The position numbers and the translations under genes are program-made. DNA of 64,000 nt, taken from the NCBI GenBank assembly GCA_936440205.1, contig OW387147.1, positions 30,777,629 through 30,841,628 on the forward strand, given 5' to 3'. Positions 10,910 to 22,791 of the stretch are shown here, one piece after another. The notes below the pieces were generated by a model. It was given only the letters and a program-made list of their open reading frames with translations. It had not been told where the DNA came from and made no database searches. The stretch's first letter is position 1. Each line of letters opens with the position of its first letter. This DNA comes from Lepidonotus clava. Lineage: Eukaryota; Annelida; Polychaeta; Phyllodocida; Polynoidae.

Positions 10910-11503
10910 TATAAACACCAGCAGAGTGCCAGGGTCTATCTTATGGAAGCATAGTAGGCAGGAATGAGAAGACAAGGCAGAGGCTGAGTTGTCAACTGAA
11001 GATTTGTATTTCTGCACAGGTTTATATACATACAAGTCACACTCAGATTGAGGCTGGGTCACATGACCAGATAACCAAACTGAGGCTAGGGGTCACATGA
11101 CCTGTCAATCACTTAATAAGGAGGGGGAGGGGCGTGGCCTAAATGACCAGCCCCCCTCCCCAGTTATCTAGTAGGAGGGTTTATCAGTTGTTCAGACTTA
11201 TCACTGTTGATAAGCCCAGAAAACTGGAGAGATAAGAATAAGCCTGAGCCTCTGTCTGGGCTCAGGATAAAACCAAGATAAAACATAAACCTAAGAGGAG
11301 AGGCTTTGCATGCCAGGGACTTTTATCTACAGATTACCTGGACTGGACACTTATAATCTGTGGAGATTATGGAACACCTGGCTTGATAGTGGTTATGTGA
11401 CTATTACAAAAATATGATTCTACCACATCCATATAATTATTATATTTTTTCTTTAAAAACAGGGTTTGCAAAAATATCTTTTAGAACCATGTACGATTCT
11501 ACA
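10910..11503 (-). repeat. 5' LTR of the Ty3/Gypsy element
   Basis: Same length and, by eye, same sequence as 3737-4330. In element orientation it carries the promoter for the element RNA and is followed after one base by TGGTGACCACTTGACTG, a primer-binding-site-like sequence beginning with the TGG that pairs with a tRNA CCA end. The outer edge abuts CTAT, matching the other flank. Confidence 0.92.
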
Positions 11504-11544
11504 CTATGTCACAAGAATCCCTCATAAAATATTAAAAATCATTC

Positions 11545-12960
11545 CTTTTATAGTCTTGCACACTTACTTCTACCTCGGACTAGATAAGCGTTTAAAGTAT
11601 CTAGATACCACGGTCCTTGCTGAACCACTTGTGATGTGGTTGAAATGGTTCTTGAACCTCTCCAGTGGGGCATTTTTCGTTTGGCACACATATTGTTTTC
11701 AACATTGTTTGCATGAAATGCAATAAACTAAGTTATTGTTTCTGCAGGTTACGTTATGGCGTGTTTTATATTTTCGACCTGTGGGGTAAGATTTTATCTG
11801 TCCACTGAGGTTCAGTTTTGGGAAATTTCTGCATTTTTTCGTTTTTGCAGATCTTGTCTGGTCTTTCTGAAGTTTCCCGGTCGTTGACGGACTTTGGAAA
11901 TTTTGCCTTTAACAAAACGGCCCATGTGATTTTTGATAACCGATTTTCAGTTCAATGCTGTGTAGGTTGCGTGTTGAGTTTGCCCTATCTAGCAGATCTC
12001 ATGACTTTTTGACTTGATCAGATAGCCCATTATAAGATGGGTTATACATAGGCGTAAGGAAGATTGGTCTCTGTGGCTCACCAACTTCCTGGACACTAGT
12101 TTTGCTAAGCAGAGCCACACGTTCCTGTTTGGAGGCTTTCTGGTAGGCATCTGTTATCAACTCTTTTGAGCAACCCTTTTGGATAAGAAGGGCTGCATCC
12201 TTAACATAGTGCCATGTATAGTCATCTTTATTTCTGCAGATTCTACATATTTGCAGGAACTGGCCATAGGGTATGCCCTTTTTGCAGTGGTACGTATGGT
12301 TGTGCGGAGTCGAAGGGAAGGTAGTTGTTATGGTCTGTTGGTTTACATATAAAGAGCTGGTGATCACACTGGATCTTATTGTAACAGCCACATTGAGAAA
12401 GTTGATACTGTTCACAGACCGTTCGTCTGTGACCTTTATAGTGTCATGTACGGAATTCAAATGGGACACACACTTATCCCAGTTCACCTGTCCCATGCTG
12501 CCATATGCAGAAGATATCATCAATGTATCTATACCAGACCAATTTGAGGTTGTGTTTCATAGGTATATATATACCTAACTATGCTCGAAGTCCAACATGA
12601 AGATGTTTGCGAATGACGGGGCAACCCTTGTGCCCATCACCGTTCTCCCAATTTGTAGATGATCCTGACTGTTGAATTGAAAATTGTTATAAGTCAAGAT
12701 TTGTTCAAGAAGTTCCACCAGTGATAGATTACTTGGCTGGTCAGTGTCGGCTCTATGTTTTAATAGGGCATTATGTACAGCTTGACAGCCTTCCCCATTT
12801 GGTATGTTGGTGAATAGTGATGAAACATCCAGGGTCAGGAGTATTTCTTGTCCTTGTAAGTTTTTTTCCTCGTCCAACTTTTGTAGGACGTCAGTTTCCT
12901 TGCCACTGGTTCCCAGTTATGTACACCAATAGTCTATGACTGATACCCACTGGGCTAGAA
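11545..12960 (-). mobile_element. Penelope-like retroelement remnant (RT plus GIY-YIG)
   Basis: Minus-strand translation gives typical Penelope-like reverse-transcriptase blocks: LLTLDVSSLFTNIP, GTRVAPSFANIF, then the downstream region with HCKKGIPYGQFLQICRICRN. Further on (about 11560-11745) the translation NNLVYCISCKQC followed by a QTKN-type stretch resembles the GIY-YIG endonuclease that follows RT in Penelope elements. The copy is degenerate and incomplete. No terminal repeats were found. The young Ty3/Gypsy element abuts its 3' side and may have inserted into it. Confidence 0.8.
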
Positions 12961-14723
12961 AGGTCGTTCTCCTCCTCATTGAAAGGCAACTGTGCCACCT
13001 GCCACAAGAACCTTCATGGCCAAAAGCTCATTTCGTCTCATTGACACATTTTTCTCATTCTTAATGCCTTGAGCCCACGGTCCCCTTTTTAGAGCAACAC
13101 ATCCATAATTCTGATCATTCTCTCCCTTCACCTGCAATAAAAACAGTTGCAATTGCTTCTATTGAATATCGTGAACTCTTGGCCTGCAACTACGAGAGGA
13201 GGGGAAGGCTTTAAGACAGGGGGGTTCAGGTTCAGGGGTCGTGAGAGCTAAGCAAAACGGTTGGCCAGTTCATTCACATACAGAGGACTTTAAACTGTTG
13301 ATGGATTTTATACTCATGAATGTAAAACACGTTATATCATAATGTTTTCAAGTTGTAATATGGTGCATTACAAAAACTACTTTTTACCATTTAACTACTT
13401 ACTTGTCAACAACACCAGAAGATATATTGGGATATGACATTGGTCTTGGGCCTATCAAACACTGGGAACAGATGGAAGACGATTTACATTCTGTTTGAGG
13501 CTAGTGTTGTGCTTCAGCTAAAAATGCCCATTATCAATATTGTCAACAGTGAATAAAGTCAACGTTGCCCCTCAGTACAAGATGAGGATTGACTTGAATC
13601 TGTAAACTTTTATTGCATCCTGAAACTTTCTCAGCTTTCATTTTGGGTATATTTCTTACAAAGTATCTGTGTTTTGATGGAGGAATAATTGGATTAGAGA
13701 TTCAAATGGGCCCTCGTGACCAATTAATCCTTCCACGCCCACAACCCAACCTTTATTTCTTTTTAGCTGATTAATGATTATCTTTATTGAGAGTAATATC
13801 TCCACGGATTGGCATCATCATGTTTTTACGCCAGAATCAAATGGTTAAGCCTGGTGATTATTCACATTTTGTCTAATTGATTTAGATGTATGAGGTATAA
13901 AACTAGGGACAAATGTTGCAGTTTTTGGGTGACTTGATCTTTTACCAGGAACTAAATGTCCAACACATTAGGCTGTTCTTCAATTTAACCCAAATGAGTT
14001 TTGCATCTGGCTCTCATTTAACCTCAAATGAAATGGCCACGTATCCATAACAAGCTTGAAAATAGGTGGATGATTGAAACCGATTTCGGGTTATTTTACC
14101 CAAATTCAAAATCAAGGACGAACTTCTAAACCATTTAAATAGCTACGAACACAAATAAACCCAACAGGAGCAAGGCTTTTTCCTTTTAGATAAATGAAAT
14201 AGTCTAAGGGAGTAGCTATGGGAGCCTAAGATATCTGGGTGGGTCTCTTGCTTTCTTCACAAGAGTCCCACGGAATTACACATGATGCCCTACTATATGT
14301 GAGACACTAATGTGTCCCAATAAATATCGCAACCATTCTCCATCAAAAGTAATGATTTTCTGAATTCTAGAATATGGATTTGTTTTCCACTCATACCAAA
14401 TGAAAAATATAGCTTGATTTTGTGGCATTGATTTTTTGGTTCCAGGTAGCACCAGAATAACCTGTTCCTAATCTTTTTATCTTTTTAACTTTTGAATTTG
14501 ATAAAACGAGAAGACTTGTGCTTCCTAAAATAAGGTTACAGTGCCTATGTAGCATGCTAAGGTTTACTTTAATGTAATATTGACATTATTTCACCAACGA
14601 TATTGTATTGATTACTCATTCGAACAGTTCCAGGACAGAGGGACCATATTATTACAAGGTTTCATATTAACCTAGGATAATAATTATGAGTTACTTGTAG
14701 TTGAGGGTTTATTACAGTTGTCA
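12961..14723. other. No gene recognised
   Basis: Non-coding DNA with no long frame, no splice-flanked exon similar to a protein I know, and no obvious repeat. The first part could include unrecognisable remains of the Penelope-like element. Confidence 0.4.
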
Positions 14724-14786
14724 AAATGCTCATGATGTAGAATTTCTGCATACTCAGTATGCAGAAATTCTACATCATGAGCATTT
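14724..14786. repeat. Perfect 31-bp hairpin palindrome
   Basis: Two perfectly complementary 31-bp arms (14724-14754 and 14756-14786) are separated by a single base. The arms contain ATGCTCATGATGTAGAATTT. With no real loop this is not a microRNA precursor. It looks like a product of template switching during replication, or the core of a foldback element. Confidence 0.9.
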
Positions 14787-15119
14787 GTATTATTGAAAGT
14801 GTCAACTTTACAGTTGTGGGAAGCACTTTTGATTGACCTATGTAAATCATGTCTCCTAAGAACAAAATAGATCCCAAAGAGGATTTGCATAGGAAGAATG
14901 ACCTTGACATTTCCAACCAATCAACATTGGGATTTGACTGTGGTGCAGGATCTCAATATAGTATTTGCAAAAGGCAAATACACATAGAATTACAATGATA
15001 AACAGTATTTAAAGGTAATCTATTATGTTAAAAGTACTATATTAAGGAAAAGAATGGACAGAATTACCCTCCTGGAAGGAATTACCCACAATGAATCTCT
15101 AGTAAGAAGTGCAGAAGCT

Positions 15120-15494
15120 AAGGGGGCGTTCATAAGCAGGGGGGAGGTGGGGTTCATGTTTCCATGACCAAGGATGACAAGGGGGGAGGGGGGGCTATGT
15201 GGTGCTTGACATCATGTTGAGAAAATTTCAATTTCAATAATTTCAAAGAAAATTTTAGGTTATTTTGGGATATTGAAGGCTGAATCTTTGATTTTCATTT
15301 AAGATCACAAATTTTCTAATGGACAGTCATGTTCCTAGCTAAAAAAAATCCATTCCTTTTTATACTATTTCTGCAATCGTTCTTGGGGGGGGGGGGGGGG
15401 TTAAGGGTCACATGACAAAACATGACAAAGGGGGGAGGAGGGTCAAAAAAAGATATAAAAAAATAGCATGACGTCATTTATGTATGGCCCCTTT
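15120..15494. mobile_element. Short inverted-repeat element (MITE)
   Basis: Ends match as inverted repeats: AAGGGGGCGTTCATAA on the left and the complement of AAAGGGGCCATACATAAAT on the right. The inside has repeated CATGACAAAGG/GGGGAGG units and an 18-G run near 15386, and no coding frame. The right end includes a perfect TGACGTCA. No clear target-site duplication was found. Confidence 0.55.
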
Positions 15495-18268
15495 GAGACA
15501 TTGTAATGGAGTATCCAACCTAAACCTGGATGTAAGAACAAACCAAGACCGAAGCGCTGTACCAGTCTTTGTCACATGAACAACCCAAAAAAACTGGGAT
15601 TCCCCATGACAATCCAGGCACATGTTGACAAGGCATGACTGTGTCTGACCATTTAGTAAACATCTTCGATCAGATGTATAAGAGGTCCAGGCAATGACCA
15701 TCAGACAGGTCTGTCATTAGCTATTGGTCAGGAACAGCAGAGTATTGATACAAAGAACACCCCACAAGCCAACAGGACTTTCCAAACTTCCATCACCATG
15801 TAGCTATAAGGACACTAGACTGTAGGGCCTTTGCTTTATGAGCCCCCTTTCATGTCTCCAGAACTACCAGCAAACTTCAGGACGATTTGTACTTAAAGGA
15901 CAATGCCATTCAGCACTGATATGCATTTGGAGAATTATTGAATAGGTACTCCAAATGTATACCTGTAGGATACAGATTAACTGATGTGATCTTTAAGAAT
16001 AAAACGCACATCCTATTCTACATAATAGATAACTGCTTCTTCATCATTAATTTTAATAAACAGTGTCACACAGTGCTGGGATAGGGGAGGGTGATAACAA
16101 AAGTATTATAATCTTCGGGGAAGATACAGAAGATTGTACCTGTAATGGGCATTATCAATTTGATATTTTTGTTGTTGTGAAATATCCTCTGTTGACTCTC
16201 CTAACGACTGCTGTCTGCACATATCAGAAAGTATACAGCTCTTTACATCATTAGACCAATTCTTTAAAATAATATTATTCTAAATTTGTAGGTGTTTCAC
16301 ATGGAAGCAATTCTTATGCTTCTCCTAATCTAATGTGAATAATGCCCTTCTCAGGATAGTTTCATTTTTTTCTATTTTCTCTAGAGGAAAGTAATCAATA
16401 GGAAAATCAGCTTAGTCAGGCAATGGCAAAACACATTTTGTATTAATGAGGCTGACGGTACAAGTCGGAATGTATGTGTGCAAGCATTTAGAACTTGCAG
16501 TTTTTGATTGGCTTTACTAAAACTTTTATCCATCTCAATGTTTGTTGATATCACCTCGGTATTATGACAAGACATTGTCCAGAGAAATAATCTCTGTTCT
16601 GAGTGGAAAACGCTGCACTTTTTCTTCATTTCCAGTGTACAGGCTACCAGCTTCAGTATTAATTTTTGAACACGAGCCACGGGAAGGTGCACCGAGGGTG
16701 GCCCCAAGGTGAACCCAATCCTCAGATAGATTAAAAATTATGGAACAATAAATGACTATAATATGATTAATCACCCAACAACTCCTTATGTACATAGGCC
16801 TATGTCTTTTTGAGTAAGCCCCTGAAAACCCATCACATGAAGACCCTGATGGTCAACAAAACCCCTCAAGACCCCAAACTATTTCGAGGCCCCTGAATCC
16901 CATCCATCCTCATTTCTTGAGCACACACCAACAACTAGTTGTTTACACTATAGTAATGAACATATCATGTTCCTAATAACGGTCCTAGTTGTGCAGTGTG
17001 CTACCTCCTTTATTAAGGGACATGTATGTTGTCAAGATCAGAAACGATTTGTCAGGCCTTAGCCTATACATTTACCCTGATTTTTGGTTACATAGATAAC
17101 TGGTTCAAATTCAACAAGAAACCTTTAACCTGTTGGACTAGTTGTTCTATTTGTCCACACCTGAGCGACAAGACTAACACGTTATAATAGATACTAATCA
17201 ACCTCCCTGCATCTTAATTAGCAGCCCTATTGTGTATCGCGGATTGTTACACCTAGTACATATGTATCCATGGTAACCTGCGGGTGATGCAACACCTTCT
17301 GCCATTCACAGTAACAACTTGTCATCAACAGGTGTGTAGCCGTGTAATCAACACACCTGGCTTTATTAAAGGTTGATAGATTACACCTGAGGACAATGGC
17401 AGGAGATTTCCAACTCTGACGGATCTCTATAGTTGACACTGTCACATCTTTGAACAGCTGTCCTAGTCATGTGTCACTCTGTGATCATCGTTTAGATAGG
17501 TTTACACAGATTATCGAAATGTGTTGATTCTGTTTAGATAAAGGGGAAACATACCACATTTTAAAAGAACTAAAAAGAGAAAACTCTTAACAAATATGTA
17601 CTGTATAAGGGGCAATCAAAAGGTAGTTGTTGTTATTCTTTATATGTGACAACTATTTCTTTTCCGAATTCTTTCAGATAGCACACATTTCTATTTTTTG
17701 AACACCAACGTTGAAATTGTATAACAATATCATGTTGCTATGTTACTTTTCAGGATTGTATGACCATGTCTAGATTTGATGTGCGACATTTAGAAGGCAC
17801 GTATAGCAATCACCAGTAGCTGTATCTGTTATCATTATAGGCTTGCGATTATTCAACGTCTTTCTTTCCTAATGATAGAAATGTCGCCTCTCTTTGTTTC
17901 ACATTTATGGTTGTTTTAAGGGAGCTGTGTTTATCGTCGATGTAACAAAAAAGGATTCATATCCTTTTCCTTTTATGAGCTCTGGTGAATGATTTAGTTT
18001 ACAAACTCAGTCCTACTTTTGGTGTGTAGCCCTGTTTTACTGTAACAATAAAACACCCACACATACCTTGCTAACGTTTCTCCCATTGACAACATTGATA
18101 TCCCCTTGTCGAGGCAATGTGGCAGAATAAGGTTTCCTACATAAACGAGTTCCTTCTGACGTGTTTTGGTCGTATTCCTTACATTTCTACATGCGGTCCA
18201 ATTTTCTTATCTGTGTTATTTCTATTCATCTATGAATTTACATTGGCATACGATCTACTTACCTAATC
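15495..18268. other. No gene recognised
   Basis: AT-rich non-coding sequence with only short chance frames. I found no splice-flanked exon, tRNA or transposon end that I can support. Confidence 0.4.
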
Positions 18269-18285
18269 ATGTCACACACACACAC

Positions 18286-18345
<60 letters not shown>

Positions 18346-18346
18346 G

Positions 18347-18381
<35 letters not shown>
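18269..18381. repeat. Compound (CA)n-(TA)n microsatellite
   Basis: About 37 CA dinucleotides with one early interruption, then a short unique step and about 15 TA dinucleotides. An apparent open frame through it (Thr-His, then Tyr-Ile) is only a product of the repeat. Confidence 0.97.
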
Positions 18382-18383
<2 letters not shown>

Positions 18384-19089
18384 GCCTATAATTTGTGGAA
18401 AGACTAAGTAGATGTCATGTGAGAGTCATATAAGAGATACTTACCTAATTATGTCACATATGATATTTTATGTGGGCCTATAAGTCGTGGAAATACAAAG
18501 TGGGAGTAATATTAGAGTTATGTGAGGGCCTGCGAGATGGAAGTCATATTATTATTCTTTCATTTTCGGAACATGCCTTGGATTTCTCAGTAAAATGATA
18601 CCTTCTATAAAATCAATGTGGAACAATACTTTTTGTTCGTCAATTTGGAGTTTAGGTCCATAAGTAATTAACATAGATCATGACTGATACCAAATGTAGC
18701 ATTCTAAATGTGTCTACTTTGGCTCTGTGATCAATGCCATAAATTGGCATTTAATTTGCTTAAAATATTCATCCAAGGCAGAGATATTGGTCTTAAAAAC
18801 AAACCATAATTAGATTGTTTCTTGGGAAACAATCCTGATCTGGTCGTCAAGATAAACAGAACGACTAGCCATAGGCTGTGAAACAGATTTCCATCTCAAG
18901 CACCGCTCTGAGAAATTTGCTACACAAAGGTGACCCCTAGTGGCATTCACCCGAACTCGCGTTACATGGAGAAATTTAACACTTAAGCTCTGCATTGGAT
19001 TTACTCATTGTTCCAGGGAACACTTCAAAGTGATTCCTTCTGCAATGGTAGTAAAATCTTAATCCTTTCCATAAATCACTCCCATTCAC
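18382..19089. other. No gene recognised
   Basis: Non-coding AT-rich sequence. A partial direct repeat around 18370-18500 (TGGGCCTATAA followed by TTGTGGAAA or CGTGGAAAT) is the only structure seen. Confidence 0.4.
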
Positions 19090-19990
19090 TCAGATGTGGT
19101 TTGAAATGTTTTATATTAATGATGTGGTTACGAAAATTGGTAATATTAAGTTGAGTATGTTTGCTGATGATTGTGCTTGATATATATGGGAATAATTGGT
19201 CATATATACATAGTGAAAATTCCCTGATGCTGAATGTAAACAAAACAAAGGCCATTGTATGTGCATGTAAGTGTATTCTTAAGGAACTTAAGAGTCCTAC
19301 CCCCTTTAATGCTGGTGAGAGATAACCATAGACTCTGAATTATGTTATACCATTAATATTGGTACTGTGCAGAAGTTAGAAGTTATAACAGAATTTTCCA
19401 ACTAGCTAAATTGAGAACATATATTGGTACTTATACAGCTATTTCAATGTACAAGCAAATTATTCTTCCATAGTTTGACTATAGTGGCTTCATATTAACA
19501 TCATGTAATTTACAAGATAAAGGGATTTACAGGTTTTCCAAATAAGGCTGCACATATCTGTTTAGGAGTTCGGCATGATGAACATGTAACAATTGAATTT
19601 TAACATGCTAAAATGGGTCAGGCCAGTACTAGTCTTGAACAAACGCGGCATGCACAGTTGTTGAATAATTATGTATACCTATACATAGTTTCAAACAGGA
19701 TACCCTTGTAGTAACAAATAGGAAACCTCACGTGCAATTAAAAAGAATTTCAAGGTCCCATCGAAAATCACCATAAAGTATTTTAGAAGTCCATTTTACT
19801 ATGGAACTTTATTATGAAATGATCTTAACATGGATACTCAAAAACTTCAGAGGGCAGACTTTAAACAATTTGTTAGAAGAAAATAATCCAAATATATGGA
19901 TTTGCTACATTAAGTGCCTAGATATATAAGATGTTTGATTTTGTTGAAAAAGCAATGAGTAATCTGCCATTATGATTATCCTAATTTACT
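19090..19990 (+). mobile_element. Decayed LINE reverse-transcriptase fragment
   Basis: Translation on + gives YINDVVTKIG and then LSMFADDCA, the region around the FADD catalytic motif of non-LTR reverse transcriptases, followed by LMLNVNKTKAIV. Further along, in another frame, come FRSPFYYGTLL and NMDTQKLQRADFKQFVRR, which match the usual C-terminal end of jockey/CR1-type ORF2 proteins. Many stops and frame changes make it a fossil. The endonuclease and the 5' part of RT are missing, so this is a 5'-truncated copy. Exact ends are uncertain. Confidence 0.75.
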
Positions 19991-21140
19991 GATAAAATAT
20001 ATTATTAAATGATCAATGATTTAGTTATTCAATGATTATGGTTATTGTCATTAATTCCTGTCTTTAGTCCATGTAATACCATTCCTTGATATTTATAGGC
20101 CCTGTGTTCGTGTAATTTATCTGAAAATCAGTGGAAACACTGAAGATTGCTACGTAATAGAATTTAAAAAAAAGAAAAGAATCAAGGCAATATGACTATT
20201 AAGAGAGTTATTTATAGACGGTGGGATAGATATTAAACCTAAATAACTTGTCGGACAAATCGACGGCCATTCCATATGGTTTAGATACCAAGTCCAGGAT
20301 AAAGGAGTTTGTGTTGTAAAGAAGAGGTCAAGAAGTAAACACATGTCATAAGGGGGGTGGCCTAGAACTCCCGTCCTTGTTTGGGTCTGTCCCACTAGGT
20401 AATAACCCTGGAGGACAATGGTCGATAATAGGGGTCCTTAGAGGCATGACTGAGAGCAGAACGGTGTAAGTTACTGCCCGGAAATAGGCCCGGCTTATTT
20501 AGGTCTGTTAAGGAGGTGGTCCCTGATGGACAGCACCCATCTCAGACGTACTTTGGTCCTCCGCCTCTAATTATTAACGTTTGTTAAGTAAATGTCCCTG
20601 TACGCCACAATTCCCGTTAGGCTCCATCTACACTACAAAATTTGAAAAGTTTGAAGGGAAAAGTTATTATCATATAATTATAATAATAGCATGCAATACT
20701 TAGGCTCTTTATGATAGGAGGTCACACTGCGTTCTGTGTCGAAAGAAAGAAAATCCCCGGTGATTTCTCTGATGATTGCGAATGCTCGTTTTGCAAGTTA
20801 AATTAAGACAAATGCTCATTCACAAGAAGGGCCAACGCAATATCAATGCCTTTCTCTCCTTATGCATAATTGTCCATAGGCAGTGCATTTTATAGCTGTA
20901 TAGACTTTTTCCAATAGTGTGGCGCTCTGCTAGCGGAAGGGGCCTGAACTAATGAGTTGGGATATTGATTCCTATAGGCTCATCGTAAAATAGTTGGGAT
21001 CATGGCGTCTATGGGAGGTGTATGGGGGCTGTTCAGTCGCTCTTTGTGGCTATGTGACCGGGTGCTATATTATGGTGCAAGCTGTGCGGTTTGACCACAA
21101 TATTATAATAATTGTAGACAAATTTCCTTGTATGCCTCTA
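19991..21140. other. No gene recognised
   Basis: Non-coding sequence without support for an exon, RNA or transposon. Confidence 0.4.
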
Positions 21141-21144
21141 TTAA

Positions 21145-21860
21145 GGATAGACACCAGTGGTTGGGGCGTGATTACTGCTGCTACCTTTGGTCACAACCAT
21201 AAGATTTGTTTCTGATATTATCATTTCATAGAAGACATAATTAGAAAGCCAATGAATAACCATATCTATTCATGTAAATTATGTTGAAATAGGTACAACA
21301 CCAGTTGTACAGATGAGTCATAAAACTAAAAATCTTAATATTCAAATTAATTTTTTGAACATCCATATCTCACTTGATATTCAACTTAAAAGCCTAAAAT
21401 TTCTAACATATATTCTTGACATATGAATGCAGGGAAGCGTGTCTCAGATTTTGTATATAGGTCTTCAATGTGCTTTTATGAAATGTAGAAAATGAAAATT
21501 CATAAAAATCTAAAAAAGTTTCCCGTTTTTTGCCGTTTTTGATCATAAAATAAAATCTAAGCCCTAAATAAAAAATTTGAGACACACTTCCCTCCATATT
21601 ATAGTTGTGAAGGTATATGTGAAAGCTTGTTCATGTCATTGGAATATTAAGCAAGATATTTGTGTTAAAAAAATAAAAGTGAAAAAATCAAATAAAAATT
21701 CATAATTCCTCAATTTTGAATCTATTTCAAATTTGTTTGGTATCAATAGAGAGAGAAAAATATAAGCTTTTAAATGAGGTATAGTATGTTAGAATCAGAC
21801 TTCTATTAAGGAGATTATGGCTGGTTTCCTGAAAAAGCCGTCAACCACTGGTGTCCATCC
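21145..21860. mobile_element. TTAA-flanked inverted-repeat element (Kolobok/piggyBac-like MITE)
   Basis: The 19-bp ends GGATAGACACCAGTGGTTG and the complement of CAACCACTGGTGTCCATCC match with one difference and are flanked by TTAA on both sides (21141-21144 and 21861-21864). TTAA target sites are used by the piggyBac and Kolobok superfamilies. The 716-bp interior is AT-rich, with an imperfect internal inverted pair around GAGACACACTTCCCT, and has no transposase, so it would need to be moved in trans. Confidence 0.8.
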
Positions 21861-21864
21861 TTAA

Positions 21865-22650
21865 GCATCTGCAGTGATCACTGATTATAGTTGTATCTCA
21901 TACGTCAACCTTGACCATACCAGCACCCAGGTGACGCTCCAATGAATGATGCTGGAGAAGCCCTTGACTGCCCATTCTGCCTGATGTAAGTCCCTTGGTA
22001 AAGGTCTTAGATGTGATGAAAGACCCACAGTTAGTCAGGAGAGACAAGCGACCATTGTCGTAATAGCGGTGCTTGTGTACACGGGCGCCCCCACCCATGC
22101 ATAGGGCCTATATCTTTCCAACAGATAGGTTCTTCATTAAGCTATTCGGTAATATATAATAGGTCTATGGTGTTAGATATTCGGAATATCACAACTAGTA
22201 GATGACTGCAGCGATAGCAAATCCCCCCTTTAGACCTTATTCCTAATAGAAACCATATAATGAAATGCCTAAATCTTTCTTGCTTAAATCTATGTTAAAC
22301 TCAGGTAGTCCATAAAAGGTTAAAATTTGTAGGCTATATATGAACGGGCCATTCATATAATTATCGACTTTTACAAATACTTTATTATCAATTGGTTTTG
22401 TGAAAATCGCTTGTGAAAGGATAGAAAATGTACAGACGTACATAAACGCTCATTTGATGGCCATTTAGATAGCTAATAGTTGGGGCCAGGCAGCTGACCT
22501 CCATACTGTGGATTACTGATGTTGAAGGTATAGGGAGGAGGAGGTGTCAGATCATCCTCTCACATCAAAGCGCCTGTCGCTGTACCACTGGTGGCTACCT
22601 TCTGACAGGGGGCCTGGTTTGCGAGGATGGTGTCAGATAGGCCTACCTTC
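21865..22650. other. No gene recognised
   Basis: Non-coding sequence; no supported exon or RNA gene. Confidence 0.4.
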
Positions 22651-22791
22651 CAGGGGTGGATCTAAGGGGGGCGGGGGGCGGGGGCGGACGGGCCTTGCCC
22701 CTCCCCCCTGTTAAATCATGTTGGGGGGCATAGTACATTCATGTTTGTGCGCCCCCCCTCCCCCCTCTATAAATTTCTGGATCCTCCCCTG
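22651..22791. mobile_element. Short G-rich MITE of the GGATCCAG-end type
   Basis: Starts CAGGGGTGGATCTAAG and ends CTGGATCCTCCCCTG, an imperfect inverted pair, around a G-rich then C-rich interior. The element at 52842-53047 has the same kind of end, and a related single end is at about 41838. No open frame; the target-site duplication is unclear. Confidence 0.6.

Larger units (their letters stand above)
3737..11503 (-). mobile_element. Ty3/Gypsy LTR retrotransposon, whole-looking and young
   Basis: A complete LTR element on the minus strand, 7,767 bp, flanked by the 4-bp target-site duplication CTAT (3733-3736 and 11504-11507). It has two 594-bp LTRs that I read as identical, a tRNA-type primer site next to the 5' LTR (about 10890-10909), a gag gene, a pol gene in the order protease, reverse transcriptase, RNase H, integrase, and a purine-rich tract beside the 3' LTR. 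That pol order, with integrase last, marks Ty3/Gypsy. No envelope-like gene is evident. It looks whole, and the LTR identity implies very recent insertion. It lies upstream of the recognised Rapgef4-like exons, antisense to that gene. Confidence 0.93.

Noticed and set aside
14724-14786. Hairpin as a microRNA precursor
   Set aside because: A one-base loop and perfect pairing do not fit a microRNA precursor.
18166-18411. 81-codon frame rich in Thr-His and Tyr-Ile
   Set aside because: It is translated microsatellite.
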